Assembly (NCBI RefSeq): GCF_036588685.1
Contig: NC_086375.1
Span: forward strand, 52,646,955-52,710,954
Direction: 5' to 3'
Origin: Mytilus trossulus
Lineage: Eukaryota > Mollusca > Bivalvia > Mytilida > Mytilidae
DNA length: 64,000 bases
Below, piece by piece: positions 36,334 through 47,837 of the stretch. The number at the start of each line of letters is the position of its first letter. Position 1 is the stretch's first letter. The translations under genes and the position numbers were made by a program. The notes under the pieces were generated by a model. That model did no database searches. It saw nothing but the letters and a program-made list of their open reading frames with translations, and was not told the DNA's origin.

Positions 36334-37299
36334 GTACATAACAGGGCTTCCCCAAAATGGTACAGCAGTAATCCTATGTTGTATTCGTCGAAGCTATGAG
36401 CAGGAATGTGGCTTACATCCTTAAACAATAACCCATAAGTGAATAATGTAATGATAACATGTAATGCTGTCAGTAAAAGTTGCAATATTAATAATTTAAA
36501 CCTTCTATTCAATAGTTTCATTTCAACAGCGAACTTTTTACTTTGTACTAGGAATCATTAGAAACTCATACAATACAAATTTCTTGCATGAATTAAGTGC
36601 ATTACTAATATTTTATATGTATATAATTCTTAACGAAAAGCATGTATATATTTGGACTACATGTATCATCTTTCAGACTTTATTTATTATATCTTTAATT
36701 GTCATTTTTAGCTCTAATTTCCCCACAAAATTATCTTTTAGTTAAAAATGTATGCTTCTACTGATCTGATGATGCACTCCGTATCTTCGTGTCATGAACA
36801 GTTTTCAGCGGATTATCTTAATAATGGACAATAATTGCTTAATCCGTATTTACATGTATTTCTTTGATATTCTGATTTATGCCTCTTGGAAACATGTTAT
36901 ATTCAATCTAGAAAAGGTTGTCGATCCGTAAACACAAGACTAAATATTGTAACATCGTTTAGGCGTTTATATTTTTGTCTGAATGTTTATTTAATTGTTA
37001 AACTTTATACCGACTTAAATCTTCATTTGCTAGTCAGCACGTATACCAGTGTTCATTTCAACTTGAGCTCATAGAGAAAACAATTCCTTGTTGTCGTTGC
37101 ATAAAAAAAATATATAATTATACGTGCGTCATCGACTGAACACCAATGTAATTTCGACCTCATTTGCCTTCAATAACTTCCAACAAGCAATAAGCGAGTA
37201 TCGTTTTTCAAATAGACTCTTAGCTAATAATTTTTATGTACACACCCAGTATACAGCTATATGATACCATTCGAAATCGGATTATCCTTACTTTCTGTT

Positions 37300-37490
37300 T
37301 TGCCTGGTCGTCTTTACTGAATTTACTTTTTTTAGGCACGACTAAACATGGACATTTGTACCAAGTGAGGAATATGAAGGTTGTTTCCCATTCGTTTGAT
37401 ATTTTTGGGCTTTTGATTTTGTCATTTGTTAAGGGACTTTTCAATTTGAATTTTCCTTAGAGTTCGCTATTTTTGTTATTTAACTTTTAT
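37300..37490 (-). repeat. Dispersed repeat family A, reverse copy
   Basis: The minus strand carries 'AACTCTAAGGAAAATTCAAA', 'AACAAATGACAAAATCAAAA' and 'AACGAATGGGAAACAACC' in family order. Confidence 0.65.
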
Positions 37491-38274
37491 GGAAGCAATG
37501 ATGCAACATTAAATTGGGGTCAAGAAAGAACTTTATTTTTTCTTTCCAAATCTTTGTTCTTTTGATTAACAAGTGGTGCGAATGATTCCTTACTGGACTT
37601 GCTATAAGTGCGGTATCAATTGACATAATTTAGAAATTATACATATGATAAATCATAGAAAACTACAGACATGGGCATAGCAAGCGACTTGGGAAGTATA
37701 CGAAAGGAAAGAAATATTAGGCAACTAAAATACACCACTTTTGTTGTATATCTTTTTATAAAGTTTCCTGTTTGAAAGAAAATAATTTCTGTTTATATTA
37801 CATTTGCCTAAAATTCAGTTCACTTGCACTGGCACTTGTCTCAGAATTATTTTGTTTTTCCTATCTGAGACAAGTGTCTGTATTCACTTGGGTAAAGTCT
37901 CGAAATACGGTTTGTAAAAGGCGCACGGTTTTTTGTAGGAAGAGGGACTCGGTCTCTTTATGTGTTGAAAACCTTTTGTAACCAGTACAGTTAAGCAAAA
38001 AAAAAAAAAAAATCAAGTCATGCACTTATACAATTAAACATAGAAAGCAAGAGAACACGTATAAAATAACAAAAACCCAAACGTTGCAATGATCTACATG
38101 TAAACGACATACATGACATAGAAGTATAGGTACAGGGATGACAAAATGTAAAAATAATCAAATTAAAACATTGTAACCAAACTATTTGGTGGCTATTTAA
38201 AGGGGAATCAATTCGGTATAACGTTCAACAATTCAATAAACATACCTGCAATGATATAAACGATGTAACAAAAA
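37491..38274. other. Non-coding interval between the duplicated blocks
   Basis: No gene supported. Contains a poly(A) run at 37999-38012 that could mark an old retroposed element end. Confidence 0.35.
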
Positions 38275-38820
38275 AGACAACCAAAAAAAATCATGTTACG
38301 AGATAAAAAGACAAACAGACAACATCATGGAAAAAAGATAAAAAGACATACATACAACATCATGGCAAGAAAAAGACATACATACAACATCATGGCAAGA
38401 AAAAGACATACAGACAACATCATGGCAGGAAAAGACATACAGACAACACCATGGCAAGAAAAAGACATACAGACAACATCATGACAAGAAAAAGACATGC
38501 AGACAACATCATGGCAAGAAAAAGACATACAGACAACATCATGGCAAGAAAAAGACATACAGACAACATCATGGCAAGAAAAGACATACAGACAACACCA
38601 TGGCAAGAAAAACACATACAGACAACATCATGACAAGAAAAAAACACACAGACAACATCATGGTAAAAAAAAGACATACAGACAGACAGCATCATATATA
38701 AGAAAAATGACATTCAGACAATGTGGTAAACGAAAAAGGCTTACAGGCAGCATGATAGTGAAAGATTGAAAGACATACCGGTAAAATCATGGTAAAACAA
38801 CAATAAAAAGACATTCAGAC
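38275..38820. repeat. 30-bp minisatellite, array 2
   Basis: About sixteen copies of the array 1 unit. The central units (38400-38600) are nearly identical and the edges diverged, the usual signature of unequal exchange. Open frames on both strands here are consequences of the period and not genes. Confidence 0.92.
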
Positions 38821-40778
38821 AATAGTATGGAAAAAAACGGGGGTTTAACGCATATGCTGTTTAATGGTTAGGAGTGTTTGCTCTTCAAGTAGCAACCGTT
38901 ATGTTGCTCATGATGAGTAAATATTCCGTGATAAGTAATTAAATCAATGAATATTTGATGAGCCAAAACTGATATTTCTAGATATTCAGTTTCAACTATT
39001 TGGTATATAAATTTACTTCTGACGTCGTTATTCAGTTTGTGCACCAAAGAAAATAAAGGTTTTATAATAAAGATTATGCATTGTTTTTGGCAGGTTTAAA
39101 TTTGTATTGTTGATGATTTGTGACATTTTTCCTTTATAATAAGACGGTGCCTATTCATTTAAAAATTCTAATAACATTATAGCATGCTGGTATTTAACCT
39201 TTTTCAATATGTCAAATCATTTTAAACTATTAATTAGTAATGGCGATTGTGTTAACACATCAGCCCATGGTGTCCGTTTAACATTTATCTTTAAAAGTTA
39301 TCAAAGGTACCAGGATTTTAATTCAATTTCAACTAGAACACACCCGCGAAATCGCGGGCATTTAGAGCGTATTTGAAAGGATTTAAAGTGTTGTAGAAAC
39401 AAATTTGTAAAAGATTTAATGACTTGAGAATATCAGGAAAAGTATAAAAAGTCATAGGTACTTGGGGACAGGAAAATGTTTTTTTAACCCTCCTCCTTTA
39501 TTTCCAAAATGCCCATTTTTTGTTTTCTATTAATTTCATTATGAACATACATTTAGTGTACATGTATTATGAACATTCCAGTCAGGAGCCTGTAATTAAG
39601 TGGTTCAGTGATATTTGTTTTTCGTTCTTTTTTTGTACATAAATAAGGCTGTTAGTTTTCTCATTTGAATTATTTTACGTTGTAATTTCGGGGCCTTTTA
39701 TATAAGACTATGCAGTATCGGCTTTTGCTTATTGTTGAAGGCCGTAAGGTGACCTTTAGGTGTTAATTTCGGTGTCATTTTGGTCTCTTGTGGAGAGCTG
39801 TGTCATTGGCATTCATCCCACATCTTCTTTTTTTTGTGAAACATTTAGTGACTTGAGAAATTCAGAAAAGGTATCAAAAGTCATAGGTAATTTGGGACAG
39901 GATAATTGTTTTTCTAGCCCGGCTCCTCCTTTTCCACCAAAAAAAAATCTTTTTTTTGTTTGTTTGTTCTCTATTAATTTTAATGACACATGAATAATTT
40001 TAGCAGTTATCTGTATATTATGAACATTCATTAAAGGGGGGTCAGGACAGAGGCTGATTTAGGGGACCCGCCCCCCCCCCCCCTTTTTCTGGAAAATAAT
40101 TGGTTGCTTATATAGGGAATCACTGAAGCATAACCAAATCGGGCCCCTCTTAGGCAGTCAACGGGCCCCTGCGTATGAAAATTTCTGGATCCGCCACTGC
40201 GAAGAGGCCCTGATCCCAATATCCCGTGCTTTAAAACATGAAATCCCGAGGCTCTGAATTTATTATACAAATTAAATATCTCGACATCCCGAAATTCGAA
40301 AAAAGAAATCCCGGATCCCGAAATGGTCAATCCTTAAATTTCGATCTTAAAAACACCCGTTCCAGACGTCCCGAAAGTGTATTTTCTTCTTAGAGTCAAT
40401 TCGCAGTTTAATAATTGATCCACAGCAGTAGCTCACCTTTTGCTTATTGTTAGAGGCCGTAAGGTGACCTTTAAATGTTAATTTCGGTGTCATTTTGGTC
40501 TCTTGTGGAGAGTTGTCTCATTGGCATTCATACCACACTTCTTTTTTTGTGAAACTTTTAATGACTTGAGAATTTCAGAAAAGGTATCAAAAGTCATAGG
40601 TAATTTGGGACAGGATAATTGTTTTTTCTAGCCCGGCTCCTCCTTTTTCCACATAAAAATTCATTTCATTTTGGTCTCTTGTGGGGGTCGGGGCAGAGGC
40701 GGATTTAGGGGGCCCGCCCCCCTTTTCTGGAAAATAATTGGTTGCTTATATAGGGAATCACTGAAGCATGACCGGAGA
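38801..40778. repeat. 1.97-kb tandem unit, copy 1
   Basis: Starts 'CAATAAAAAGACATTCAGAC' and ends at ACCGGAGA before the same start phrase recurs. Inside are, in order: the duplication phrase 'TTCAGTTTGTGCACC'; the 'GTTATCAAAGGTACCAGG' motif; the hairpin CCCGCGAAATCGCGGG (39343-39358); three related sub-units around 'TCAGAAAAGGTATCAAAAGT'; and a 'GGATCCGCCACTGCG' MITE-like module. The first unit is fused to minisatellite array 2. No coding sequence. Confidence 0.9.
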
Positions 40779-42750
40779 CAATAAAAAGACATTCAGACAA
40801 TAGTATGGAAAAAAAACGGGGGTTTAACGCATATGCTGTTTAATGGTTAGGAGTGTTTGCTCTTCAAGTAGCAACCGTCATGTTGCTCATGATGAGTAAA
40901 TATTCCGTGATAAGTAATTAAATCAATGAATATTTGATGAGCCAAAACTGATATTTCTAGATATTCAGTTTCAACTATTTGGTATATAAATTTACTTCTG
41001 ACGTCGTTATTCAGTTTGTGCACCAAAGAAAATAAAGGTTTTATAATAAAGATTATGCATTGTTTTTGGCAGGTTTAAATTTGTATTGTTGATGATTTGT
41101 GACATTTTTCCTTTATAATAAGACGGTGCCTATTCATTTAAAAATTCTAATAACATTATAGCATGCTGGTATTTAACCTTTTTCAATATGTCAAATCATT
41201 TTAAACTATTAATTAGTAATGGCGATTGTGTTAACACATCAGCCCATGGTGTCCGTTTAACATTTATCTTTAAAAGTTATCAAAGGTACCAGGATTTTAA
41301 TTCAATTTCAACTAGAACACACCCGCGAAATCGCGGGCATTTAGAGCGTATTTGAAAGGATTTAAAGTGTTGTAGAAACAAATTTGTAAAAGATTTAATG
41401 ACTTGAGAATATCAGGAAAAGTATCAAAAGTCATAGGTACTTGGGGACAGGAAAATGTTTTTTTAACCCTCCTCCTTTATTTCCAAAATGCCCATTTTTT
41501 GTTTTCTATTAATTTCATTATGAACATACATTTAGTGTACATGTATTATGAACATTCCAGTCAGGAGCCTGTAATTAAGTGGTTCAGTGATATTTGTTTT
41601 TCGTTCTTTTTTTGTACATAAATAAGGCTGTTAGTTTTCTCATTTGAATTATTTTACGTTGTAATTTCGGGGCCTTTTATATAAGACTATGCAGTATCGG
41701 CTTTTGCTTATTGTTGAAGGCCGTAAGGTGACCTTTAGGTGTTAATTTCGGTGTCATTTTGGTCTCTTGTGGAGAGCTGTGTCATTGGCATTCATCCCAC
41801 ATCTTCTTTTTTTGTGAAACATTTAGTGACTTGAGAAATTCAGAAAAGGTATCAAAAGTCATAGGTAATTTGGGACAGGATAATTGTTTTTCTAGCCCGG
41901 CTCCTCCTTTTCCACCAAAAAAAATCTTTTTTTTGTTTGTTTGTTCTCTATTAATTTTAATGACACATGAATAATTTTAGCAGTTATCTGTATATTATGA
42001 ACATTCATTAAAGGGGGGTCAGGACAGAGGCTGATTTAGGGGACCCCCCCCCCCTTTTTCTGGAAAATAATTGGTTGCTTATATAGGGAATCACTGAAGC
42101 ATAACCAAATCGGGCCCCTCTTAGGCAGTCAACGGGCCCCTGCGTATGAAAATTTCTGGATCCGCCACTGCGAAGAGGCCCTGATCCCAATATCCCGGGC
42201 TTTAAAACATGAAATCCCGAGGCTCTGAATTTATTATACAAATTAAATATCTCGACATCCCGAAATTCGAAAAAAGAAATCCCGGATCCCGAAATGGTCA
42301 ATCCTTAAATTTCGATCTTAAAAACACCCGTTCCAGACGTCCCGAAAGTGTATTTTCTTCTTAGAGTCAATTCGCAGTTTAATAATTGATCCACAGCAGT
42401 AGCCTCACCTTTTGCTTATTGTTAGAGGCCGTAAGGTGACCTTTAAATGTTAATTTCGGTGTCATTTTGGTCTCTTGTGGAGAGTTGTCTCATTGGCATT
42501 CATACCACACTTCTTTTTTTGTGAAACTTTTAATGACTTGAGAATTTCAGAAAAGGTATCAAAAGTCATAGGTAATTTGGGACAGGATAATTGTTTTTTC
42601 TAGCCCGGCTCCTCCTTTTTCCACATAAAAATTCATTTCATTTTGGTCTCTTGTGGGGGTCGGGGCAGAGGCGGATTTAGGGGGCCCGCCCCCCTTTTCT
42701 GGAAAATAATTGGTTGCTTATATAGGGAATCACTGAAGCATGACCGGAGA
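40779..42750. repeat. 1.97-kb tandem unit, copy 2
   Basis: Nearly identical to copy 1 across its full length. Differences seen by eye are single bases (AGTATAAAAAGTC to AGTATCAAAAGTC; CCCGTGCT to CCCGGGCT) and homopolymer lengths, especially the C run near 42044. Confidence 0.92.
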
Positions 42751-44727
42751 CAATAAAAAGACATTCAGACAATAGTATGGAAAAAAAAACGGGGGTTTAA
42801 CGCATATGCTGTTTAATGGTTAGGAGTGTTTGCTCTTCAAGTAGCAACCGTCATGTTGCTCATGATGAGTAAATATTCCGTGATAAGTAATTAAATCAAT
42901 GAATATTTGATGAGCCAAAACTGATATTTCTAGATATTCAGTTTCAACTATTTGGTATATAAATTTACTTCTGACGTCGTTATTCAGTTTGTGCACCAAA
43001 GAAAATAAAGGTTTTATAATAAAGATTATGCATTGTTTTTGGCAGGTTTAAATTTGTATTGTTGATGATTTGTGACATTTTTCCTTTATAATAAGACGGT
43101 GCCTATTCATTTAAAAATTCTAATAACATTATAGCATGCTGGTATTTAACCTTTTTCAATATGTCAAATCATTTTAAACTATTAATTAGTAATGGCGATT
43201 GTGTTAACACATCAGCCCATGGTGTCCGTTTAACATTTATCTTTAAAAGTTATCAAAGGTACCAGGATTTTAATTCAATTTCAACTAGAACACACCCGCG
43301 AAATCGCGGGCATTTAGAGCGTATTTGAAAGGATTTAAAGTGTTGTAGAAACAAATTTGTAAAAGATTTAATGACTTGAGAATATCAGGAAAAGTATCAA
43401 AAGTCATAGGTACTTGGGGACAGGAAAATGTTTTTTTAACCCTCCTCCTTTATTTCCAAAATGCCCATTTTTTGTTTTCTATTAATTTCATTATGAACAT
43501 ACATTTAGTGTACATGTATTATGAACATTCCAGTCAGGAGCCTGTAATTAAGTGGTTCAGTGATATTTGTTTTTCGTTCTTTTTTTGTACATAAATAAGG
43601 CTGTTAGTTTTCTCATTTGAATTATTTTACGTTGTAATTTCGGGGCCTTTTATATAAGACTATGCAGTATCGGCTTTTGCTTATTGTTGAAGGCCGTAAG
43701 GTGACCTTTAGGTGTTAATTTCGGTGTCATTTTGGTCTCTTGTGGAGAGCTGTGTCATTGGCATTCATCCCACATCTTCTTTTTTTGTGAAACATTTAGT
43801 GACTTGAGAAATTCAGAAAAGGTATCAAAAGTCATAGGTAATTTGGGACAGGATAATTGTTTTTCTAGCCCGGCTCCTCCTTTTCCACCAAAAAAAAATC
43901 TTTTTTTTGTTTGTTTGTTCTCTATTAATTTTAATGACACATGAATAATTTTAGCAGTTATCTGTATATTATGAACATTCATTAAAGGGGGGTCAGGACA
44001 GAGGCTGATTTAGGGGACCCGCCCCCCCCCCTTTTTCTGGAAAATAATTGGTTGCTTATATAGGGAATCACTGAAGCATAACCAAATCGGGCCCCTCTTA
44101 GGCAGTCAACGGGCCCCTGCGTATGAAAATTTCTGGATCCGCCACTGCGAAGAGGCCCTGATCCCAATATCACGGGCTTTAAAACATGAAATCCCGAGGC
44201 TCTGAATTTATTATACAAATTAAATATCTCGACATCCCGAAATTCGAAAAGAGAAATCCCGGATCCCGAAATGGTCAATCCTTAAATTTCGATCTTAAAA
44301 ACACCCGTTCCAGACGTCCCGAAAGTGTATTTTCTTCTTAGAGTCAATTCGCAGTTTAATAATTGATCCACAGCAGTAGCCTCACCTTTTGCTTATTGTT
44401 AGAGGCCGTAAGGTGACCTTTAAATGTTAATTTCGGTGTCATTTTGGTCTCTTGTGGAGAGTTGTCTCATTGGCATTCATACCACACTTCTTTTTTTGTG
44501 AAACTTTTAATGACTTGAGAATTTCAGAAAAGGTATCAAAAGTCATAGGTAATTTGGGACAGGATAATTGTTTTTTCTAGCCCGGCTCCTCCTTTTTCCA
44601 CATAAAAATTCATTTCATTTTGGTCTCTTGTGGGGGTCGGGGCAGAGGCGGATTTAGGGGGCCCGCCCCCCTTTTCTGGAAAATAATTGGTTGCTTATAT
44701 AGGAAATCACTGAAGCATGACCGGAGT
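42751..44727. repeat. 1.97-kb tandem unit, copy 3
   Basis: Nearly identical to copies 1 and 2 (shares AGTATCAAAAGTC with copy 2; has ATCACGGGCT where they have CCCG). At its right end the sequence continues past ACCGGAG into the fuller form of the MITE module and does not restart the unit, so this marks the array border. Confidence 0.92.
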
Positions 44728-45005
44728 GGGCCCCTCTTCGGCAGTCAACGGGTCCCTGCGTATGAAAATTTCCGCCACTGCGGAGGGGCCCTGATCCCAA
44801 TATCCCGGGCTTAAAAAAAAATGAAATCCCGAGATTCTGAATTTTTTATACAAATTAAATATCTCGACATCCCGAAATTCGAAAAAAGACATCCCGGATC
44901 CCGTAATGGTCAATCCTGAAATTTCGATCTTAAAAACACCCGTTCCAGACGTCCCGAAAGTGTATTTCCTTTTTACAGTCAAATCTCAGTTTAATAATTG
45001 ATCTA
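44728..45005. repeat. Diverged extra copy of the unit's CCCGA-rich module
   Basis: Repeats the segment found inside each unit ('GCAGTCAACGGG', 'TGAAATCCCGAG', 'ACACCCGTTCCAGACGTCCC') at clearly lower identity. The exchange that made the tandem units probably used this older direct repeat as a border. Confidence 0.75.
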
Positions 45006-45039
45006 CAGCGGTCATTGATATATTATTCAGACCCTCTCT

Positions 45040-45300
45040 TTAAAAAAAAAACCCTGTGACTGCCGTGGATAGTAAACTTGAAAATGATATCAGACAGAAA
45101 ATACACTTTATTCGTAGTATATGTATTTGTTTCAAAGTAAAAATAAAAACTCAAACCGGGGTCTAATCTGACTTTAATGATCGATATAAGACAGAAAATA
45201 CTGTATTCGAAGTATTAATGTATGTTCAAAGTATACAGAAAAACGTAAACCGGAAGTCTGATCTGACTTAAAATTTCGCCCAATGAAGGAAACATATCCG
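45040..45300. repeat. Two diverged tandem copies of an about 95-bp sequence
   Basis: 'CAGACAGAAAATACACTTTA' with 'TCAAACCGGGGTCTAATCTG' is followed by 'AGACAGAAAATACTGTATTC' with 'GTAAACCGGAAGTCTGATCT'. Confidence 0.6.
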
Positions 45301-45544
45301 GACGTCTTTTTTCTCATTTTTCACCCAAAATAACTCAATCTGAATAATCATATGAATGGATGACAAATGCGATTTTGCACTGTACCGATAGGACACAGAG
45401 TCATGATGATTAATTTATTGTGGAAAGAAGAGAAGCGACACCCAAAATGAGGTCTTCTCGTTTAATAGTATAGAAGACAAGGAATATTGTTCTTCCTTAT
45501 TTGTGCACTAGATGACATCAATGTGTTCTTAATAGAATTTAATT

Positions 45545-46885
45545 TGTATTGGGAGGTGTAAACATATGTTGTAAATAAAACGAAACTGATAATTTTGAAA
45601 TGTTCCATCTAAATAAAGAAGTGGTATTTCATTTGAAATAAAATCTTGCCTGATATGTAACCTTTTTCAAATCATCATTACATTTTATACTATTGGACAG
45701 TGACTATTAACCTGTTGAAAAGGGTCCTTCTAAATAAGGAAAGATCATTCCAAATAATGATTTGAAAAAAACATAATAGCTTTCGGGTATCTTATTTTTC
45801 TCTCTAAATTTTCATACCGGCTTTTAAAATAGTCCTTTCTGAAAAATAAGTCCAACCTTTTAACTATATAAAGACAATTCCCGTTATCCTTTTAAAAAGC
45901 TGGGAACATACAGACCTGACAAAGTTTGAGTTGTCTAATATATATGTCATAGCATGGTTTCTAGCTCAAAATGGTACAACAGTTATCCTATGTTGTATTC
46001 GTCGATGCTATAAACAGGAATGTGACTTAATCCCTTAAACAATAACCCATTAGTGAAACCATATAATGATAACATATAATGCTGTCCGTAAAAGTTGTAA
46101 TATGCATGAAGAATATAAAACTTCTATTCAATAGGTTCTATCAGAAGTCCATTACTAGTATTTGACTTCTGGTTCTATTCAACAGCGAGCTTTTTACTTT
46201 GTACGAGGCATCATTAGAAACTCATATAAATGTCTTGCCAGTGGCGGATCCAGCACTTTTCACAAGGAGGGGCCTGCTGGCTGACCTAAAGGAGGGCTCC
46301 AGTCATGCTTCAGTGATTCCCTTTATAATTAACTAAATTTTTCCCGCACACGGAGGGCGCCCCCCACCCCTTGATCCGCCTATGTTTGCATGAATTAAGT
46401 TCATTACTGATATCTTATATTTTAATACGTATATAAAACCGGACGAAAAGCATGTATATATTTGGACTATCATCTTTCAGACTTTATTATGTATTTTATT
46501 GTCATTTTTAGCTCCAACTTCCCAACAAAATTATCTTTTAATTTAATATGTATGATTCTACTGATCTGATAATGCACTCCGTATCTACGTGTCATGAACA
46601 GTTTTTAGCAGGTTATCTTAATAATGGACAATAATTACTTAATCCGTAGTTACATGTATTTCTTTATTATTCTGATTTATGCCTCTTGGAAATTTTGTAT
46701 ATTCAATCTACGAAAGGTTGTCGATCCGTAAAACACATGACTAAATATTGTAACATTGTTTATGTGTTTATATTCTTGTCTGAATGTTTGTTTAATTGTT
46801 TAACTTTATACCGACCTGAATCGTCATTTGATCAGTAGTCAGCACGTATACCAGTGTTCATTTCAACTTGAGCTCTTAGAGAAAA
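45545..46885. repeat. Segmental duplication, copy B (right part)
   Basis: Collinear with 35520-37080, including 'ATCCTATGTTGTATTCGTCG', 'AATAATGGACAATAATT' and 'GTATACCAGTGTTCATTT'. Its left counterpart is 38275-39300; the triplicated units and the CCCGA module separate the two parts. Confidence 0.75.
46239..46384. mobile_element. 146-bp MITE with GGCGGATC terminal repeats
   Basis: Left end CAGTGGCGGATCCAGC; right end, inverted, CATAGGCGGATCAAGG. The collinear place in copy A (around 36585) lacks it, giving an empty-site comparison (TTCTTGCATGAATTAAG against TGTCTTGC[element]TTTGCATGAATTAAG). The same kind of module is embedded in the 1.97-kb units. CA...TG ends with such termini suggest a hAT-like MITE; the target duplication is not clean. 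Confidence 0.7.
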
Positions 46886-47095
46886 CCTTTTTTTTCGTAT
46901 AATTCCCAAGTCGCTTGATTATTGTCCATTGCTATATCTTGTCAGAATAATTTACTGAAACTGCTGTCTTCGAACGTAGATACGAAATCCATTAAACACA
47001 CGTTTAAACAAGAAAATAATTATGTTTCAACTTTGAACATTTGATGAGCTTTAGGTGAAAATTACTTCGAAACCTTCACATCAGCTCAACATTCA

Positions 47096-47335
47096 TCAAA
47101 GATCGTGCCTGTAAAGTATTAGTCAGACCGCAAATGGAATACGCCACGCCAGTATGGGACGTACACACCAGCAAATCCACATAGATAAAATAGAAAAAAG
47201 TACAAAGATGAGCAGCACGATATGTAACCAGCAAACATAGAAATAGAGTCAAGTGTCAGCAATATGATAACTGAATTAGATGGAAAAGCATACACTCAAG
47301 ACGGAAAAGAAGCAATTCATATTCAATTTGACATA
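47096..47335 (+). mobile_element. LINE reverse-transcriptase C-terminal remnant
   Basis: Translation gives 'ACKVLVRPQMEYATPVWDVH' followed by 'KVQR*AARYVTSKH', the hallmark of the C-terminal RT region of Jockey/RTE-like LINEs. It has several stops, then a frame change into 'SNMITELDGKAYTQDGKEA'. A dead fragment. Confidence 0.75.
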
Positions 47336-47828
47336 TAAAAGCAGTGATAATGTGTCAATTTTGTTATGATAGTAAAATAGACGAAATTATGAATGCATTC
47401 CAAATTCATAACTTGCTACAACAGGCATCTTCAGAAAGAGTGACTACATCTGGAAATCTGATATAGATATAGTCATATATGATCATATAGGTATTAAATG
47501 AAACAAAATAAAAATAGTGTATGTATACTTTAACATGTTTAAAAATAACATTTAGATAAAATTATAAACATTTTACAACAATAATAGTTCAGGATAGAAT
47601 ATAGAGAGAGAGATAGATGAGAGCAAATTCTGGGATCATCATGTGTCTCTTGAATCCCTCAGAACTGTACTGCATATTTTTTGTGACAAATTATGATCAA
47701 TGATTCCGATCTATAACTATGATAACTGTACGTGGATAAAATGAATATATATATAACTGACTTAGATGTTTGTATTTGCCAAAATTAGTGTGGATTGCTA
47801 TGTCTGGTTCTATTGTCTAGTGGGATCA

Positions 47829-47837
47829 TAAGGTTAA
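47829..47837. repeat. Left 9-bp target-site duplication of the Mutator-like element
   Basis: TAAGGTTAA lies directly before the element end GGCACTGGC and is repeated exactly at 48999-49007. Confidence 0.85.

Larger units (their letters stand above)
34866..37080. repeat. Segmental duplication, copy A
   Basis: 34866-35430 resembles 38985-39290 ('TTATTCAGTTTGTGCACCA', 'TTATAATAAGACGGTGCC'). 35520-37080 resembles 45545-46885 ('CATGTATATATTTGGACTA', 'ACGTATACCAGTGTTCATTT'). Order and orientation are kept. Together with array 1 it is the undisturbed copy of the block at 38.3-46.9 kb. Confidence 0.7.

Noticed and set aside
38293..38769. Several overlapping repeat-peptide frames on both strands
   Set aside because: Same 30-bp minisatellite as at 34.5 kb; not genes.
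40031..44982. Four related about 95-residue minus-strand frames (FFEFRDVEIFNLYNKF)
   Set aside because: They are copies of one non-coding repeat module in the tandem units and its diverged neighbour; the frame crosses homopolymer runs of differing length, and the CCCGA-rich sequence has no coding bias.
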